Source: Pseudomonadales bacterium
GTDB taxonomy: Bacteria > Pseudomonadota > Gammaproteobacteria > Pseudomonadales > Azotimanducaceae
Assembly: GCA_017642855.1 (NCBI GenBank)
Contig: JAEPOO010000005.1
Coordinates: 61,152-125,151, forward strand
DNA: 64,000 bases
Direction of reading: 5' to 3'
Part shown: in pieces, positions 9,399 to 18,162 of the stretch
Layout of the letters: each line of letters begins with the position of its first letter
How positions within the stretch are numbered: the stretch's first letter is position 1
Program-made: the position numbers and the translations under genes
Notes under the pieces: generated by a model
What the model was told of the DNA's origin: nothing
What the model saw: only the letters and a program-made list of their open reading frames with translations
Databases searched by the model: none

Positions 9399-11171
9399 AT
9401 GTCGTCTGCTGAAGTAACACTTCAATTAAAGACACAAGTGGGTAATGTTTCTCCCACCATGCTTCAGACGCTCTTAAATCTGCTCAATCTGTACTTGGAC
9501 CCCGATACAGATCGAGAAAAACTCATCGAAATCATCGAATCGGATACGTCAATTTTCAGGGCGTTTCTGCAGGCAGCTTCAACAGCAACGCTGCCAAGCT
9601 GGCACGAAGCATTCAGCAAAGAACAACTTTCAGATCTGGCACTCGCGCTGGCAAATCAGGTTGCAGCGCGGCCTCTGGGCTCCGACGCTGAGGAAGAATC
9701 CAATACCAACGCCATCGCAGCCATCAGTCGATCATTGATGTCGGTACTGGATCCCGACCAGGTCCGTGATGTCGAACTTATCGCTCGTTTGATCGGCACC
9801 GATGTCTCACTGCAAGAGCCGCATTTCGCCCAGGCTTTGAAATATTTCGAACGTCCCCTGGAAACCCTGCACGGAACTCATCTGCTTACCCGAACATTGG
9901 CGTCGGCGGCAAATCTTAATGGGCCAACCGCTGATCTGAACGCCTGCGCCGCACTACTTTCGTTGGATTCATCGATTCTTGAAGACCTGATCAGTGCGCC
10001 GGAACAGATCGATCCCGCTTCCGACGTCAGCGCCCGTTTCGTCGAGAAACTGTCACAAGCGAATCTCTATGCTTCTACCATGCGACTGGCAACCCAAATG
10101 GACCGCCTGTTTTGCCTGAAAGAAATCAGCGCCACCCTATTCTCGACAGATCAGGTAGCAGTTTTCACCCAGAACCAAAAAGGTTGGAGTAACGGCGAAT
10201 ACCATTTTGAAGTTCCACAATCACTGATCGTTGCAGCCGCGGACACGGGACAAACCATCACAACACCTGCACACACCATGACCGTGATGGATGACGAAGC
10301 GCTTAAGGCGATCGGCGCGACTGACGGCATCGCCATTCCGGTGCTCCTTGAAGAATCTGATACCTCCAGTTGCGCCGCAGTTGTGTTATTGGGCATGACA
10401 ACATCCGCACTGATGACGCTCTCTTCGCGACAGGAACTGATGACCACGTTCAACACCATCGCCCGTGGCCTTTTTCGCATCGCGCCGACTCGCGAGATCG
10501 CCCTGGAAGATGTCGACAACCGCGCAAGAGAAATCATCCACGAGGCCAACAATCCGCTTTCCACCGTGCAGAACTATCTGAAGGTACTTGCCCTGAAACT
10601 TGGCCCTGATCACGAAGCACAACCCACCCTGGAAAGCATCGGCAGCGAACTCATGAGAGCCGCGGACATTATCGGGCGCTTCCGTGATATTCCTGAAAGC
10701 GCCGGTCAAAGTCGGGGTCGCTGCGACATCAATCAGGCACTGCGGACCGTTGCGACACTGTTTGATGAAGGCAACGAACACATCCATTTTAACTATCCGT
10801 TGAGCCGTCAGGCCATGGGCAGTATCAACCCGGATGATTTCAAACAAATCGCGACTAATCTCATCAAGAACGCCGTGGAAGAACTCAATTCCGGCGGTTC
10901 CATAACCCTGCAAACGCAATCCGATCTAAGGTTTCAGAACGCCATCTGGGTGGAAGTCGCGATCATCGATACCGGCCCTGGCATTCAAACCGGCGTCGGT
11001 GACATTTTTAAAAGAGGGATCAGCACGAAAGCCGGCGCACACGTTGGTGAAGGACTTGCTGTCGTGAAACAACTGACGGAACGCTGCGGCGGTTTTGTCA
11101 GTTATCGCACGAGCCAGGACGGCACAGAGTTTCGAATCACCTTGCCACAATCTCAAACAAGAACAGGCTGA
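9399..11171 (+). CDS. HDOD-like sensor histidine kinase
   Basis: This is a soluble 590-residue kinase with no obvious membrane segment. The N-terminal ~240 residues are helical and resemble an HDOD domain (SPTMLQTLLNLLN, ESDTSIFRAFLQAAS). A GAF-like region follows (about 250-360), then an H-box with H381 (REIIHEANNPLS), an N-box (NLIKNAVEEL) and a G-box (IDTGPGI). HEANNPL replaces the more usual HE(I/L)RNPL. The stop is 3 bp before the ATG of the REC-PAS-GGDEF-EAL gene, so the two are very likely cognate. The signal sensed is unknown; a cytoplasmic cue is likely since no transmembrane segment is present. Confidence 0.85.
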   Translation: MSSAEVTLQLKTQVGNVSPTMLQTLLNLLNLYLDPDTDREKLIEIIESDTSIFRAFLQAASTATLPSWHEAFSKEQLSDLALALANQVAARPLGSDAEEESNTNAIAAISRSLMSVLDPDQVRDVELIARLIGTDVSLQEPHFAQALKYFERPLETLHGTHLLTRTLASAANLNGPTADLNACAALLSLDSSILEDLISAPEQIDPASDVSARFVEKLSQANLYASTMRLATQMDRLFCLKEISATLFSTDQVAVFTQNQKGWSNGEYHFEVPQSLIVAAADTGQTITTPAHTMTVMDDEALKAIGATDGIAIPVLLEESDTSSCAAVVLLGMTTSALMTLSSRQELMTTFNTIARGLFRIAPTREIALEDVDNRAREIIHEANNPLSTVQNYLKVLALKLGPDHEAQPTLESIGSELMRAADIIGRFRDIPESAGQSRGRCDINQALRTVATLFDEGNEHIHFNYPLSRQAMGSINPDDFKQIATNLIKNAVEELNSGGSITLQTQSDLRFQNAIWVEVAIIDTGPGIQTGVGDIFKRGISTKAGAHVGEGLAVVKQLTERCGGFVSYRTSQDGTEFRITLPQSQTRTG

Positions 11172-11174
11172 CCA

Positions 11175-13322
11175 ATGAACGCTTTGACCGAAACACAAAT
11201 CTGTAACACCGTGCTTATCGTTGATGATGAGCCAGGACAGCTGGACAGCCTGAATGAGCTTATGAGACTGTCGGGATACCAGGTGAACACTGCAAGCAGC
11301 GGCAATGAAGCCATCGATCTGCTGGAGCAAAACCCCTACGACACTATTCTGCTAGACCTCAATATGCCGAACGGCAGCGGCTATGACGTGATCGATCATG
11401 TCGTGAACCATAATGTCCACGTCAAGGTCATCGTGGTCAGCGGCAACACCGATTTCGATTCCACCCGCAACGCACTCAAAAAAGGCGCTTACGATTTTTT
11501 AAAGAAGCCGTATGTGCCCGATGAACTGTTAGCGACGGTTAAGAACGCCACCAGCAAGAAACAGTTGGAACTCGCCAACCAGACGATTCACCAGAGGCTG
11601 GAGGAATCCGAGCATCTGCATCGCTTTATCGTCGACCACTCGCCAGACATCGTGTTCATGCTCGATAAAGAAGGGCACTTTACCTTCCTGAATGACACCG
11701 TTTATCAAACGCTCGGTTTCAACAAAAGCGAACTGCTGGGTGAACACTATTCAAAGCTCGTATCCAACCCGAGCCAGGATCAGGCCCAGTATGTCTTTAC
11801 GGAAAGACGGTCCGGTCAACGAAAGTCCAATAACGTCGAGTTAAAGCTGAAGTGCAAAGATGACTCCGAGCACCGTTATTTCGACACCACCTCCATGTCG
11901 GTAGAACTTGATAACGACAACATCCATGGGAAGGCCGTTCAAGGGACTTATGGTGTTGCCCGGGACGTCACTGAGAAAAAGCAGGCCCAGGAAACCATCA
12001 ACTACCAGGCGTATCACGACATGCTGACCCGTCTGCCGAACCGGGTACTGATGGAGGACCGACTCGACGTGGCCATGACACATGCGACTCGAAACAAAGA
12101 GCGCCTTGCGGTGATGTTTCTCGACCTTGATCGGTTCAAATGGGTCAACGATACGTTGGGTCACACTACCGGTGACCGGCTTTTACAGTCAGTCTCACAA
12201 AGATTAGAAAGCTGCCTGAGAAAAGGTGACACCTTGGCGCGTTTCGGGGGAGATGAGTTCGCATTGATTCTTCCCAGCGTGAACCACGAACAAGACGCGG
12301 CGAAAATCGCAGAAAAAGTCCTGGAAGAGCTGCGCGAGCCATTCTCCGTCGATGAACATGAACTCTATGTGACCTCGAGCATCGGTATCGCTATGTATCC
12401 TGAAGCCGGTCGCACCATCGAGGCGTTGATTGCTTCGGCAGACCTTGCGATGTACTCCGTGAAGGAGCGCGGCAAAAACGGTTTCGAATTCTTCGATGAC
12501 GAGATGAACGAAGCATCGAATGCACGACTGACCATTGAACGGGAATTGCGTAAAGCGCTTTCCACGGACGACATTAAAGTGTGTTATCAACCGCAGGTGA
12601 ACTCTGTCACCGAGAAACTGGTCGGCTTTGAGGCACTGATCCGCTGGGAGCACCCTGCCAACGGTTTGATTTATCCCGGCGACTTCATCCCAATCGCTGA
12701 GGAAACCGGACTCATCTTGGATCTTGGACGTTACGTGCTGGATCGCGCCTGCGCCGATGTCGCCCGTTGGCGTAACGAAGGCATGAAAGATGTGAGGGTC
12801 TCGATTAACTTTTCAGGCATACAGGTAGAGCAGGATACCTTCATCGATGAAATCAAGGGCGCACTTCAGAAACACAATCTACCAGGCGAAGCACTAGAGG
12901 TTGAGATCACAGAGAACGTGATCATGAACGACATGTCCAGCGTCATCAAGAAACTCCGCGAGCTGGCAGGGCTGAACATCAAAATCGCCATTGATGACTT
13001 TGGTACCGGATATTCATCCCTCAGCTATCTGCAACAGTTCCCGATCAACACATTGAAGATCGACAAGTCATTCATCAGCTCGATGAACGAGACCGAAGAA
13101 GCCACCAGCATCGTGGACGCCATTGTCGCCATGGCTAAAGGTCTGAAGCTCAGCTTGATCGCTGAAGGCGTGGAGACCGATCCACAGCTGGAGTATCTCA
13201 AATCACTGGGCTGTGAAGCGATACAAGGCTATCTTTTCGGTAAAGCTGAAGGTTCCGAACGCACCAAGGAAATCCTGGCGCGCATCGAAAACGGCGAGCC
13301 AATCCGCAACCTTGCTGCCTGA
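11175..13322 (+). CDS. Response regulator with PAS, GGDEF and EAL domains
   Basis: This 715-residue protein has four domains in order. A receiver domain occupies about 1-125 with phospho-acceptor D61 (LLDLNMP). A PAS domain follows at about 150-270 (FIVDHSPDIVFMLDKEGHF). The GGDEF domain is at about 285-445 with an intact active site at 358-362. The EAL domain is at about 460-705 with EAL at 486-488 and downstream DDFGTGYSS. Both c-di-GMP synthase and phosphodiesterase motifs look intact. Co-transcription with the HDOD-like kinase 3 bp upstream suggests phosphorylation controls the c-di-GMP output. The net direction of turnover cannot be read from the sequence. Confidence 0.93.
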   Translation: MNALTETQICNTVLIVDDEPGQLDSLNELMRLSGYQVNTASSGNEAIDLLEQNPYDTILLDLNMPNGSGYDVIDHVVNHNVHVKVIVVSGNTDFDSTRNALKKGAYDFLKKPYVPDELLATVKNATSKKQLELANQTIHQRLEESEHLHRFIVDHSPDIVFMLDKEGHFTFLNDTVYQTLGFNKSELLGEHYSKLVSNPSQDQAQYVFTERRSGQRKSNNVELKLKCKDDSEHRYFDTTSMSVELDNDNIHGKAVQGTYGVARDVTEKKQAQETINYQAYHDMLTRLPNRVLMEDRLDVAMTHATRNKERLAVMFLDLDRFKWVNDTLGHTTGDRLLQSVSQRLESCLRKGDTLARFGGDEFALILPSVNHEQDAAKIAEKVLEELREPFSVDEHELYVTSSIGIAMYPEAGRTIEALIASADLAMYSVKERGKNGFEFFDDEMNEASNARLTIERELRKALSTDDIKVCYQPQVNSVTEKLVGFEALIRWEHPANGLIYPGDFIPIAEETGLILDLGRYVLDRACADVARWRNEGMKDVRVSINFSGIQVEQDTFIDEIKGALQKHNLPGEALEVEITENVIMNDMSSVIKKLRELAGLNIKIAIDDFGTGYSSLSYLQQFPINTLKIDKSFISSMNETEEATSIVDAIVAMAKGLKLSLIAEGVETDPQLEYLKSLGCEAIQGYLFGKAEGSERTKEILARIENGEPIRNLAA

Positions 13323-13507
13323 CGTTGTCGATTAGTCCCTTGGCTGTTCATGGACTGGATGGCGCTGTTGTTCTTTGACGCGCTTTACACACCTATGGCT
13401 TTCTGGGCGGCGTGACTCGTCCAATCAGTGGGCTCGGCGCAGGATTCAGGGCCCTGAGCCTTGTCGGAGCGTCTGACTGGTGCACCGTGGAATTTGTTAT
13501 CTAACAA
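13323..13507. other. Intergenic region without recognisable gene
   Basis: This stretch lies between the convergent GGDEF-EAL and FBP-domain genes. Short reading frames occur but none has a ribosome binding site or a recognisable product. No strong terminator hairpin is visible. Confidence 0.5.
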
Positions 13508-13981
13508 TCAGATCTGATTGGCGCGGCCGAGCCAGCGATGCATGGACTGTTGCATGCGCCAGACTTTAGCAGGCCGATATAAGCTCTCCCGCATGTAGCT
13601 GCCCGGGGCAATTTTATCTCGAACGCGCAGGCTGCAATCCAGGTCTTTGCAGACCACATTGCCCAGTGTGTGCCGGCCTTCACTGCCTTTAACGGAAACC
13701 GTAAACATCGCCGTGCCGTTCGTTTTGTGCACGTGGTGACACCAGGAACACATTTCCATCCGAGGTTTTCGCGCTTTACGCGTGGAACGATTCAATCGAA
13801 CACCTCGAATTTGCCCATCATTGGGTGACTGCAGAACCACAAACCCGAGGTGACCGGAAGGATGCACCCAACCGAAGTAGTCCAGTTCTTCCCAATCAAT
13901 ACCATCCAAATCCGGAACGTTAAGGTCTTCATCGTCGCCATCAAACGCGGCGACAATCTCTTCTCGGGTGAGCATTAACAT
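13508..13981 (-). CDS. FBP-domain (EF-G-binding treble-clef) protein
   Basis: This 157-residue protein carries a probable zinc-binding treble clef: CSWCHH in the middle and CKDLDC about 40 residues later (C-x2-C ... C-x4-C). This fits the FBP_C family, related to the zinc-finger domain of FusB-type proteins that bind elongation factor G. The N-terminus is acidic (DGDDEDLNVPDLDG). No resistance role should be assumed; the family is widespread in bacteria. Two starts are possible (residues 1 or 3). The gene stands alone, separated from the TPR gene by 24 bp on the same strand. Confidence 0.72.
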   Translation of the reverse strand: MLMLTREEIVAAFDGDDEDLNVPDLDGIDWEELDYFGWVHPSGHLGFVVLQSPNDGQIRGVRLNRSTRKARKPRMEMCSWCHHVHKTNGTAMFTVSVKGSEGRHTLGNVVCKDLDCSLRVRDKIAPGSYMRESLYRPAKVWRMQQSMHRWLGRANQI

Positions 13982-14005
13982 AGAAAAACTTTACCAAAGC
14001 GCGGA

Positions 14006-15076
14006 CTAGAGGACGAGCTGGCCGGGGTTTACCATCGATTGTAACTTACGCAGCCTTTCTTTCTGACGAATCTTCTCAGCCCTCTTTGAAGATGCGGAAG
14101 ACGACGTCGGATCATTCAAACGGTTGTACGCTTCTGCCAGAGCATCGAACAGGAGTGGATCATCCTTTTCCAGGCGAAAAGCGCGCTGTAGGTTTTTTCT
14201 GGCGAGTTCCAGTTTGCCCTGAGTAATCTGCATATCTCCAAGTTGCAGATGGTAATAGGGGTTTCGGCGGTAGTAGCGAGAAACGGTAGTCAGATATCGA
14301 TCCGCCTCCTCATCCCGACCATTTAACAGGTAGAGCTGCGTCAAATTAGAGAGCGCAGAATAGTTGTCGCGGTTGTGCATTAACGCCCTGCGGTAGCTGG
14401 CCTCAGCCAGCTCTGTTTCGCCGATTCTGCGATAGGCGGTTCCAAGGTTATTCCATATATTAGCATTGTCCTGCCAGAGCTGAAGACCCTGCAGCGACTT
14501 GTAAATGCCATCAGAATTATCGCCTGTGACCATCGCTTCCACAGCAAGGTTACTGTAGTAGAGTGCAAGCGCCTGTTCATCCGAAATGCGAGATCGCTGT
14601 TTTTCAGTGCCGGCAAATTCCGGCAAAAAGTCGACCACATATTCTGTCTGGCCGAGTTTGCCCGCAGCGACAATGTGTTCATAACGAATCATCGTGTTGC
14701 CCTCATGGCTCCAACTGGGGCTCACCTTGACCGTCTGGAAGTAACCGTCGAAATCCAGATACCTTGCCGCCGCAACGAACAGGCTGCTCATCGAAAGACA
14801 ATTACCCTGTCGCTTGTAAAAAGTGTTGTTTGGATCAAGGGTAGACCAGGCATGATATTGGATGTTCATCTCGTCGGCATCGAAGAAGAATGCGCTGAGA
14901 TGTTTGCACTTTCTAAGGTCACCCCAGTTGGGGTCTACGCGTGCAACAAGCGCCTGGCGAACCTCCTCCGACAGAGGGAGCAGCACCGCTTCAGGATGGC
15001 CCACAGCGACCCCCGCAATCCGCTGAGTGAGTTCAGCATCCGCAATCGGGTCGATTTCCGGCGGCGCAGAAAGCAA
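14006..15076 (-). CDS. TPR protein with transglutaminase-like N-terminal domain, apparent 5' frameshift
   Basis: The body of 356 residues starts with a region of transglutaminase-like character (KRQGNCLSMSSLFVAAARYLDFDGYFQTV, with a cysteine in GNCLS, then YEHIVAAGKL). At least three TPR units follow (about 190-340, e.g. ANIWNNLGTAYRRIGETELAEASYRRAL). The only in-frame start is a TTG at 15074-15076 with no convincing ribosome site. In the adjacent frame just upstream, 15117 to about 15073 encodes a lipoprotein signal peptide (KRLVIILTFLISGC). One added base in the AAA run at 15070-15072 would join them. The native product is therefore probably an outer-membrane-directed lipoprotein that is now frameshifted, or the sequence has an indel error. 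Confidence 0.7.
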   Translation of the reverse strand: MLSAPPEIDPIADAELTQRIAGVAVGHPEAVLLPLSEEVRQALVARVDPNWGDLRKCKHLSAFFFDADEMNIQYHAWSTLDPNNTFYKRQGNCLSMSSLFVAAARYLDFDGYFQTVKVSPSWSHEGNTMIRYEHIVAAGKLGQTEYVVDFLPEFAGTEKQRSRISDEQALALYYSNLAVEAMVTGDNSDGIYKSLQGLQLWQDNANIWNNLGTAYRRIGETELAEASYRRALMHNRDNYSALSNLTQLYLLNGRDEEADRYLTTVSRYYRRNPYYHLQLGDMQITQGKLELARKNLQRAFRLEKDDPLLFDALAEAYNRLNDPTSSSASSKRAEKIRQKERLRKLQSMVNPGQLVL

Positions 15077-15117
15077 CCGGAAATCAGAAAGGTGAGGATG
15101 ATTACTAGGCGTTTCAC
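15073..15117 (-). other. Out-of-frame lipoprotein signal peptide of the TPR gene
   Basis: A GTG at 15115-15117 begins MKRLVIILTFLISGC: a basic start, a hydrophobic core and a lipobox-like ISGC. Its frame continues into poor sequence (FLRRRKST) while the adjacent frame continues with SAPPEIDP and the whole TPR protein. A single-base shift at the short A-run 15070-15072 explains both. Confidence 0.6.
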
Positions 15118-15136
15118 ATTCTCATTTTACACATCC

Positions 15137-15619
15137 TTAATCGGATTCTGCTTCTGTTTGAGACTGCAGGTAGTTGTGAAGGCCCATCTCTTTGATCAGA
15201 TTCTTTTGCGTCTCGATCCAGTCAACATGCTCTTCTTCATTATCGAGGATCTTTTCCAGCAACTCTCGCGTGATGTAGTCACGCTGCTGCTCACAGTGAG
15301 CAATGGCGTCACGCAGCACTGGGATGGCGATCATCTCTGCTTCAAGGTCACACTCAAACATCTCTTCAACGGTTTCGCCGATCATCAACTTGCCGAGGTC
15401 CTGAAGGTTAGGCAGGCCGTCGAGGAAGAGAATTCGTTCCATCAACCATTCCGCATGTTCCATCTCCTCGATGGATTCGTGGCGCTCTTTTTTAGCAAGT
15501 TTCTTCAGTCCGCGATCATCCAGGATCTTGGCGTGCAGGAAATACTGGTTGATTACCGTCAGCTCGTTTTTGAGCACCTGGTTGAGGTAATCAATGATTT
15601 TGGGGTCTTGTGGCTTCAT
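15137..15619 (-). CDS. bfr: Bacterioferritin
   Basis: This haem-containing ferritin stores iron in 24-mer shells. Its 160 residues match the family. Ferroxidase ligands E19, E52 and H55 are visible (NELTVINQYF, HESIEEMEHAEW), together with DNEEEHVDW later. The haem-ligating methionine is M53, so this is the haem-binding type. It is transcribed away from bfd, its redox partner, and the space between them carries Fur-box-like sequences. The next gene downstream on the same strand is the TPR protein. Confidence 0.96.
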   Translation of the reverse strand: MKPQDPKIIDYLNQVLKNELTVINQYFLHAKILDDRGLKKLAKKERHESIEEMEHAEWLMERILFLDGLPNLQDLGKLMIGETVEEMFECDLEAEMIAIPVLRDAIAHCEQQRDYITRELLEKILDNEEEHVDWIETQKNLIKEMGLHNYLQSQTEAESD

Positions 15620-15697
15620 CTGGCTCTCTCGTCCAACACTTGAGCCGTGATGATACCGCCCAGGCGGGCAATGTCAAAGAAAATCGTTATAAATCAA

Positions 15698-15716
15698 TGA
15701 CTTGAGAATCATTAGC
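15698..15716. promoter_or_regulatory. Fur-box-like site, bfr/bfd intergenic region (site 1)
   Basis: The 19 bases agree with the consensus GATAATGATAATCATTATC at 12 positions, with the core AATCATTA intact. The overlapping TGAGAA...TTCTCA (15703-15723) is itself a perfect 6-bp inverted repeat. Its position between two iron genes supports a Fur or related iron operator. Binding is inferred. Confidence 0.5.
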
Positions 15717-15744
15717 GTTCTCATCGGACACTGCAAATAAACTT

Positions 15745-15763
15745 GATATTACGAATCGTTCTC
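15745..15763. promoter_or_regulatory. Fur-box-like site upstream of bfd (site 2)
   Basis: GATATTACGAATCGTTCTC agrees with the 19-bp Fur consensus at 13 positions. It lies 17 bp before the bfd ATG, where repressor binding would block transcription. Confidence 0.5.
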
Positions 15764-15779
15764 ATTTATAGTACGCCAC

Positions 15780-15965
15780 ATGATCATTTGTGTCTGCAAA
15801 AACGTGAATAGCCGCCAGCTCAAGGAATGCCTGGCTAAAGGCATGTCTCTGGACGACATTTCCGAGCAGATGGGCCTGGGCACGGGTTGTGGGCGTTGTC
15901 TCGAATACGCCTGCCGCGTTGTCGAAAAGGAAGCACCATTGATCGCCCGGGAATCGGCCGCTTAA
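15780..15965 (+). CDS. bfd: Bacterioferritin-associated ferredoxin
   Basis: Bfd is a 61-residue [2Fe-2S] protein that reduces the bacterioferritin haem so iron can be released. The four cluster ligands are C4, C6, C37 and C40 (CVC and CGRC), spaced as in the BFD family. It is divergent from bfr across about 160 bp that hold two Fur-like sites, so it is probably induced in iron starvation. Its stop overlaps the end of the convergent 359-aa gene by 4 bp. Confidence 0.95.
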   Translation: MIICVCKNVNSRQLKECLAKGMSLDDISEQMGLGTGCGRCLEYACRVVEKEAPLIARESAA

Positions 15966-17041
15966 GCGACCCTCTCCCGAATCACCCACCTGATCTGATC
16001 ATCCCCAATATCAACCTCTGCAGTTTTCATCTGTCTGAACGATGACAATGCGCCGCGCCACAGCTCAATCCAGATACTCAACACCGTATTGCGCTCATCC
16101 CCTTCCATGCCTCGGACAATCCGAGGGTCGTGCTGCGTTAGCGTGATCTCATCGAGACCTGCCTGAACTTCAACACGATCACCTAGGCCACTGAACATTT
16201 TCGAAAGGTAATCCGACGCCGTTGTCAGATCGCCGTCTGCAACGCCGATGATGTCGCGCGTCTGCGCCAAATATTGCAAACCAATCAAACGCGCTGCCTT
16301 GCCACCCAATTCAGTCGTTAGTTCATCGCCAAGTAGTGCTTTCAATTCAATGAGGCCGTTTCTGATGTAGTCCATCGCATAGTTGCGATTCGCCTTTTTC
16401 AGGCGCTCCTCGGGCCACTGATCTTTGGGTAGAACCGGTTGTTCCTCAGCTTTATAGGAAGGCGGCAATTCACCGCTGGCGAACTGCAGCCGTTCCTCAT
16501 CTGAGAGGTCGTGATCGTATTCCTTAAAGTAACCACAGAGACCAAATTCACCGGTCATGTCTTCCGAGACACACACGAAGCCGAGCCTGGGGTTTCTCAG
16601 GGACACACCGTTATAGGCATACCAGCCGTTCAAAAAACCCCGGCTCACACCATCGGGCATGCCGCAGATGGTCGGGCCGTGATACATCCACCGGGGGTAT
16701 CGAAAACGTACCCAGGCTTTCTGGTCGCCTTCATACATATACTCTACCGACACCCCACCGATGCTGTTCGCCATGACGTGATACTTCGCGCAGGCGACAG
16801 CATCGGGAAGATCCATCAGACCCAGCTTCCCAAAACTCGAGAGAAACTTATCCAAGTGTTGGCGACGAAACAGACGGAACATCCAGTCACCCACTTCATC
16901 GGGAGAGCGATTGGTGGTAACCATCAGTTGCAGGCCGAGCCATAAAGCGTGATGTAACTCTGCCTGCGCCTGGATATTCATGGCTGATTGATCCGTGCTA
17001 CCCATAAGACGCCCTATCGTGGTGCCAAACAACGCTCGCAT
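15962..17041 (-). CDS. Protein of unknown function, 359 aa
   Basis: I do not recognise a family with confidence. The protein is soluble, with no signal peptide or clear membrane segment. Striking features are an aromatic central block (WVRFRYPRWMYHGPTICG, then FLNGWYAYNGVSL) and paired cysteines in FVCVSED...GLCGYF. The DAVACAKYHVMANSIGG segment and overall plan are faintly reminiscent of the L-2-amino-thiazoline-4-carboxylate hydrolase family, which I offer only as a weak possibility. It is convergent with bfd and has no obvious operon partner. Codon use and reading frame look genuine. Confidence 0.7.
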   Translation of the reverse strand: MRALFGTTIGRLMGSTDQSAMNIQAQAELHHALWLGLQLMVTTNRSPDEVGDWMFRLFRRQHLDKFLSSFGKLGLMDLPDAVACAKYHVMANSIGGVSVEYMYEGDQKAWVRFRYPRWMYHGPTICGMPDGVSRGFLNGWYAYNGVSLRNPRLGFVCVSEDMTGEFGLCGYFKEYDHDLSDEERLQFASGELPPSYKAEEQPVLPKDQWPEERLKKANRNYAMDYIRNGLIELKALLGDELTTELGGKAARLIGLQYLAQTRDIIGVADGDLTTASDYLSKMFSGLGDRVEVQAGLDEITLTQHDPRIVRGMEGDERNTVLSIWIELWRGALSSFRQMKTAEVDIGDDQIRWVIRERVA

Positions 17042-17283
17042 CCTACACCATGCGTTGCGATGGTGCGCGAGCGGTTAGATACTCAAGAGGTGTATTACCG
17101 GGAAGTCAGGCAGATAGCGCATTTAAGCCCGTTCAGGAAAGTTGGCATCGCCCTTGCTCTAAAAACGGTGACGACACAAAACGGAGATGGCCTATAACAA
17201 GACACCAATAGTTTGTAGGAAATTGACTCCCAGCGAGGGTTACTCCCTCTCCCTCGCTGGTCTACAACCTCCCCCGACAATCT
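17042..17283. other. Intergenic region with a 10-bp inverted repeat
   Basis: No gene or tRNA is seen. CCAGCGAGGG at 17230-17239 and CCCTCGCTGG at 17251-17260 form a perfect stem with an 11-nt loop. There is no T-run on either side, so it is not a clear intrinsic terminator. Confidence 0.5.
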
Positions 17284-17466
17284 CTAGTCACGGTTACTGA
17301 CCGACATCATGTAAACCCAGGGCTGAATCTCAACATCACCTTTCACTTCAGCAATCGCCGCGCTGAACACCACATCCTTATCCATAACGGTATACCAAAC
17401 CGCAGCGTTCATCAGCCAGTCGCCATCGACGGTAACCGGCGGAAAGTCAACAATGTCATCGAGCAT
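17284..17466 (-). CDS. Possible small protein of about 60 aa
   Basis: An ATG at 17464-17466 opens a 60-residue frame with balanced, protein-like composition (DIVDFPPVTVDGDW, VMDKDVVFSAAIAEVKGDVEIQPWVYMM). No ribosome binding site is clear and no family is recognised. It may be a true small gene or a remnant of a larger one. It diverges from the secreted protein at 17606. Confidence 0.35.
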   Translation of the reverse strand: MLDDIVDFPPVTVDGDWLMNAAVWYTVMDKDVVFSAAIAEVKGDVEIQPWVYMMSVSNRD

Positions 17467-17605
17467 CAGGTTCAATGAAGCGCTGCTTAGGTCAAAGAAA
17501 GTTGCCTTGGTTCAACTGTGAAAAATGATCATGCAAATGGATGACGGAGCATCATTCGAGCGAGAAAACGAGTTAAACTTACCGCATACACAAGAGGACA
17601 TTTCC

Positions 17606-18154
17606 ATGCATATCCTGACTGGCCTGATCCTGCTCATGACCTTCCAAACTGGTTTCGCTTCTGACACACCGGAGGCAACTCTGGAGCAATATTTCGGCGT
17701 GCTGACGGGACAGGATTTCAGCGGTATCTCACAGTTAATGGATACCGAAAGCATGATGAATCTCAAAACGATCATGGATGATGCCATCGGTTATCAGGCT
17801 AACCATGGCGTTTATCGGCTTCAGAGAAGAATCTTCGGGCGAAAAGTATCCATGTCAGACGTCAGTGCCGCCACAGCCGACTTCTATCTGGAAAGTCTCG
17901 CTGGTGAAATCCTGGAGGCTGCCCGCGCGCAGCACCTGGTGGTAGACGATCGAGTCATTCTCGGCCACATTGATGAGACAGAGGATCTGGTGCATATCGT
18001 TGCCCGCCTCAACATGCACCAGGATGACACTAGGGGCAGTGATGTTCTGGTTTATACATTGATTAGAGAGGAAGACGGTTGGAAGCTGAAATTCCCGGCA
18101 ACCATCAAACAGATGCTGACCGTCATTGAAACCTCTGCCCGGCGCATCCACTGA
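17606..18154 (+). CDS. Secreted protein of unknown function
   Basis: The ATG at 17606 is preferred over upstream in-frame starts. GAGGA at 17594-17598 lies 7 nt before it and the product opens with a signal peptide, MHILTGLILLMTFQTGFA, with cleavage likely after FA. The remaining ~164 residues (TPEATLEQYFGVLTGQDFSG, LVYTLIREEDGWKLKFP) look like the small alpha+beta barrel of NTF2-like secreted proteins, a tentative resemblance. It ends 8 bp before the aminotransferase start, so the two are probably co-transcribed. Confidence 0.7.
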   Translation: MHILTGLILLMTFQTGFASDTPEATLEQYFGVLTGQDFSGISQLMDTESMMNLKTIMDDAIGYQANHGVYRLQRRIFGRKVSMSDVSAATADFYLESLAGEILEAARAQHLVVDDRVILGHIDETEDLVHIVARLNMHQDDTRGSDVLVYTLIREEDGWKLKFPATIKQMLTVIETSARRIH

Positions 18155-18162
18155 GCTACACC

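Noticed and set aside
13323..13507. Short hydrophobic frame after the GGDEF-EAL gene
   Set aside because: About 21 codons with no ribosome binding site and no recognised product.
14675..15643. Long plus-strand reading frame of 322 codons
   Set aside because: It lies antisense to the TPR protein and bacterioferritin, both of which have strong family support.
17230..17260. 10-bp hairpin as a terminator
   Set aside because: There is no T-run on either side, so termination cannot be claimed.
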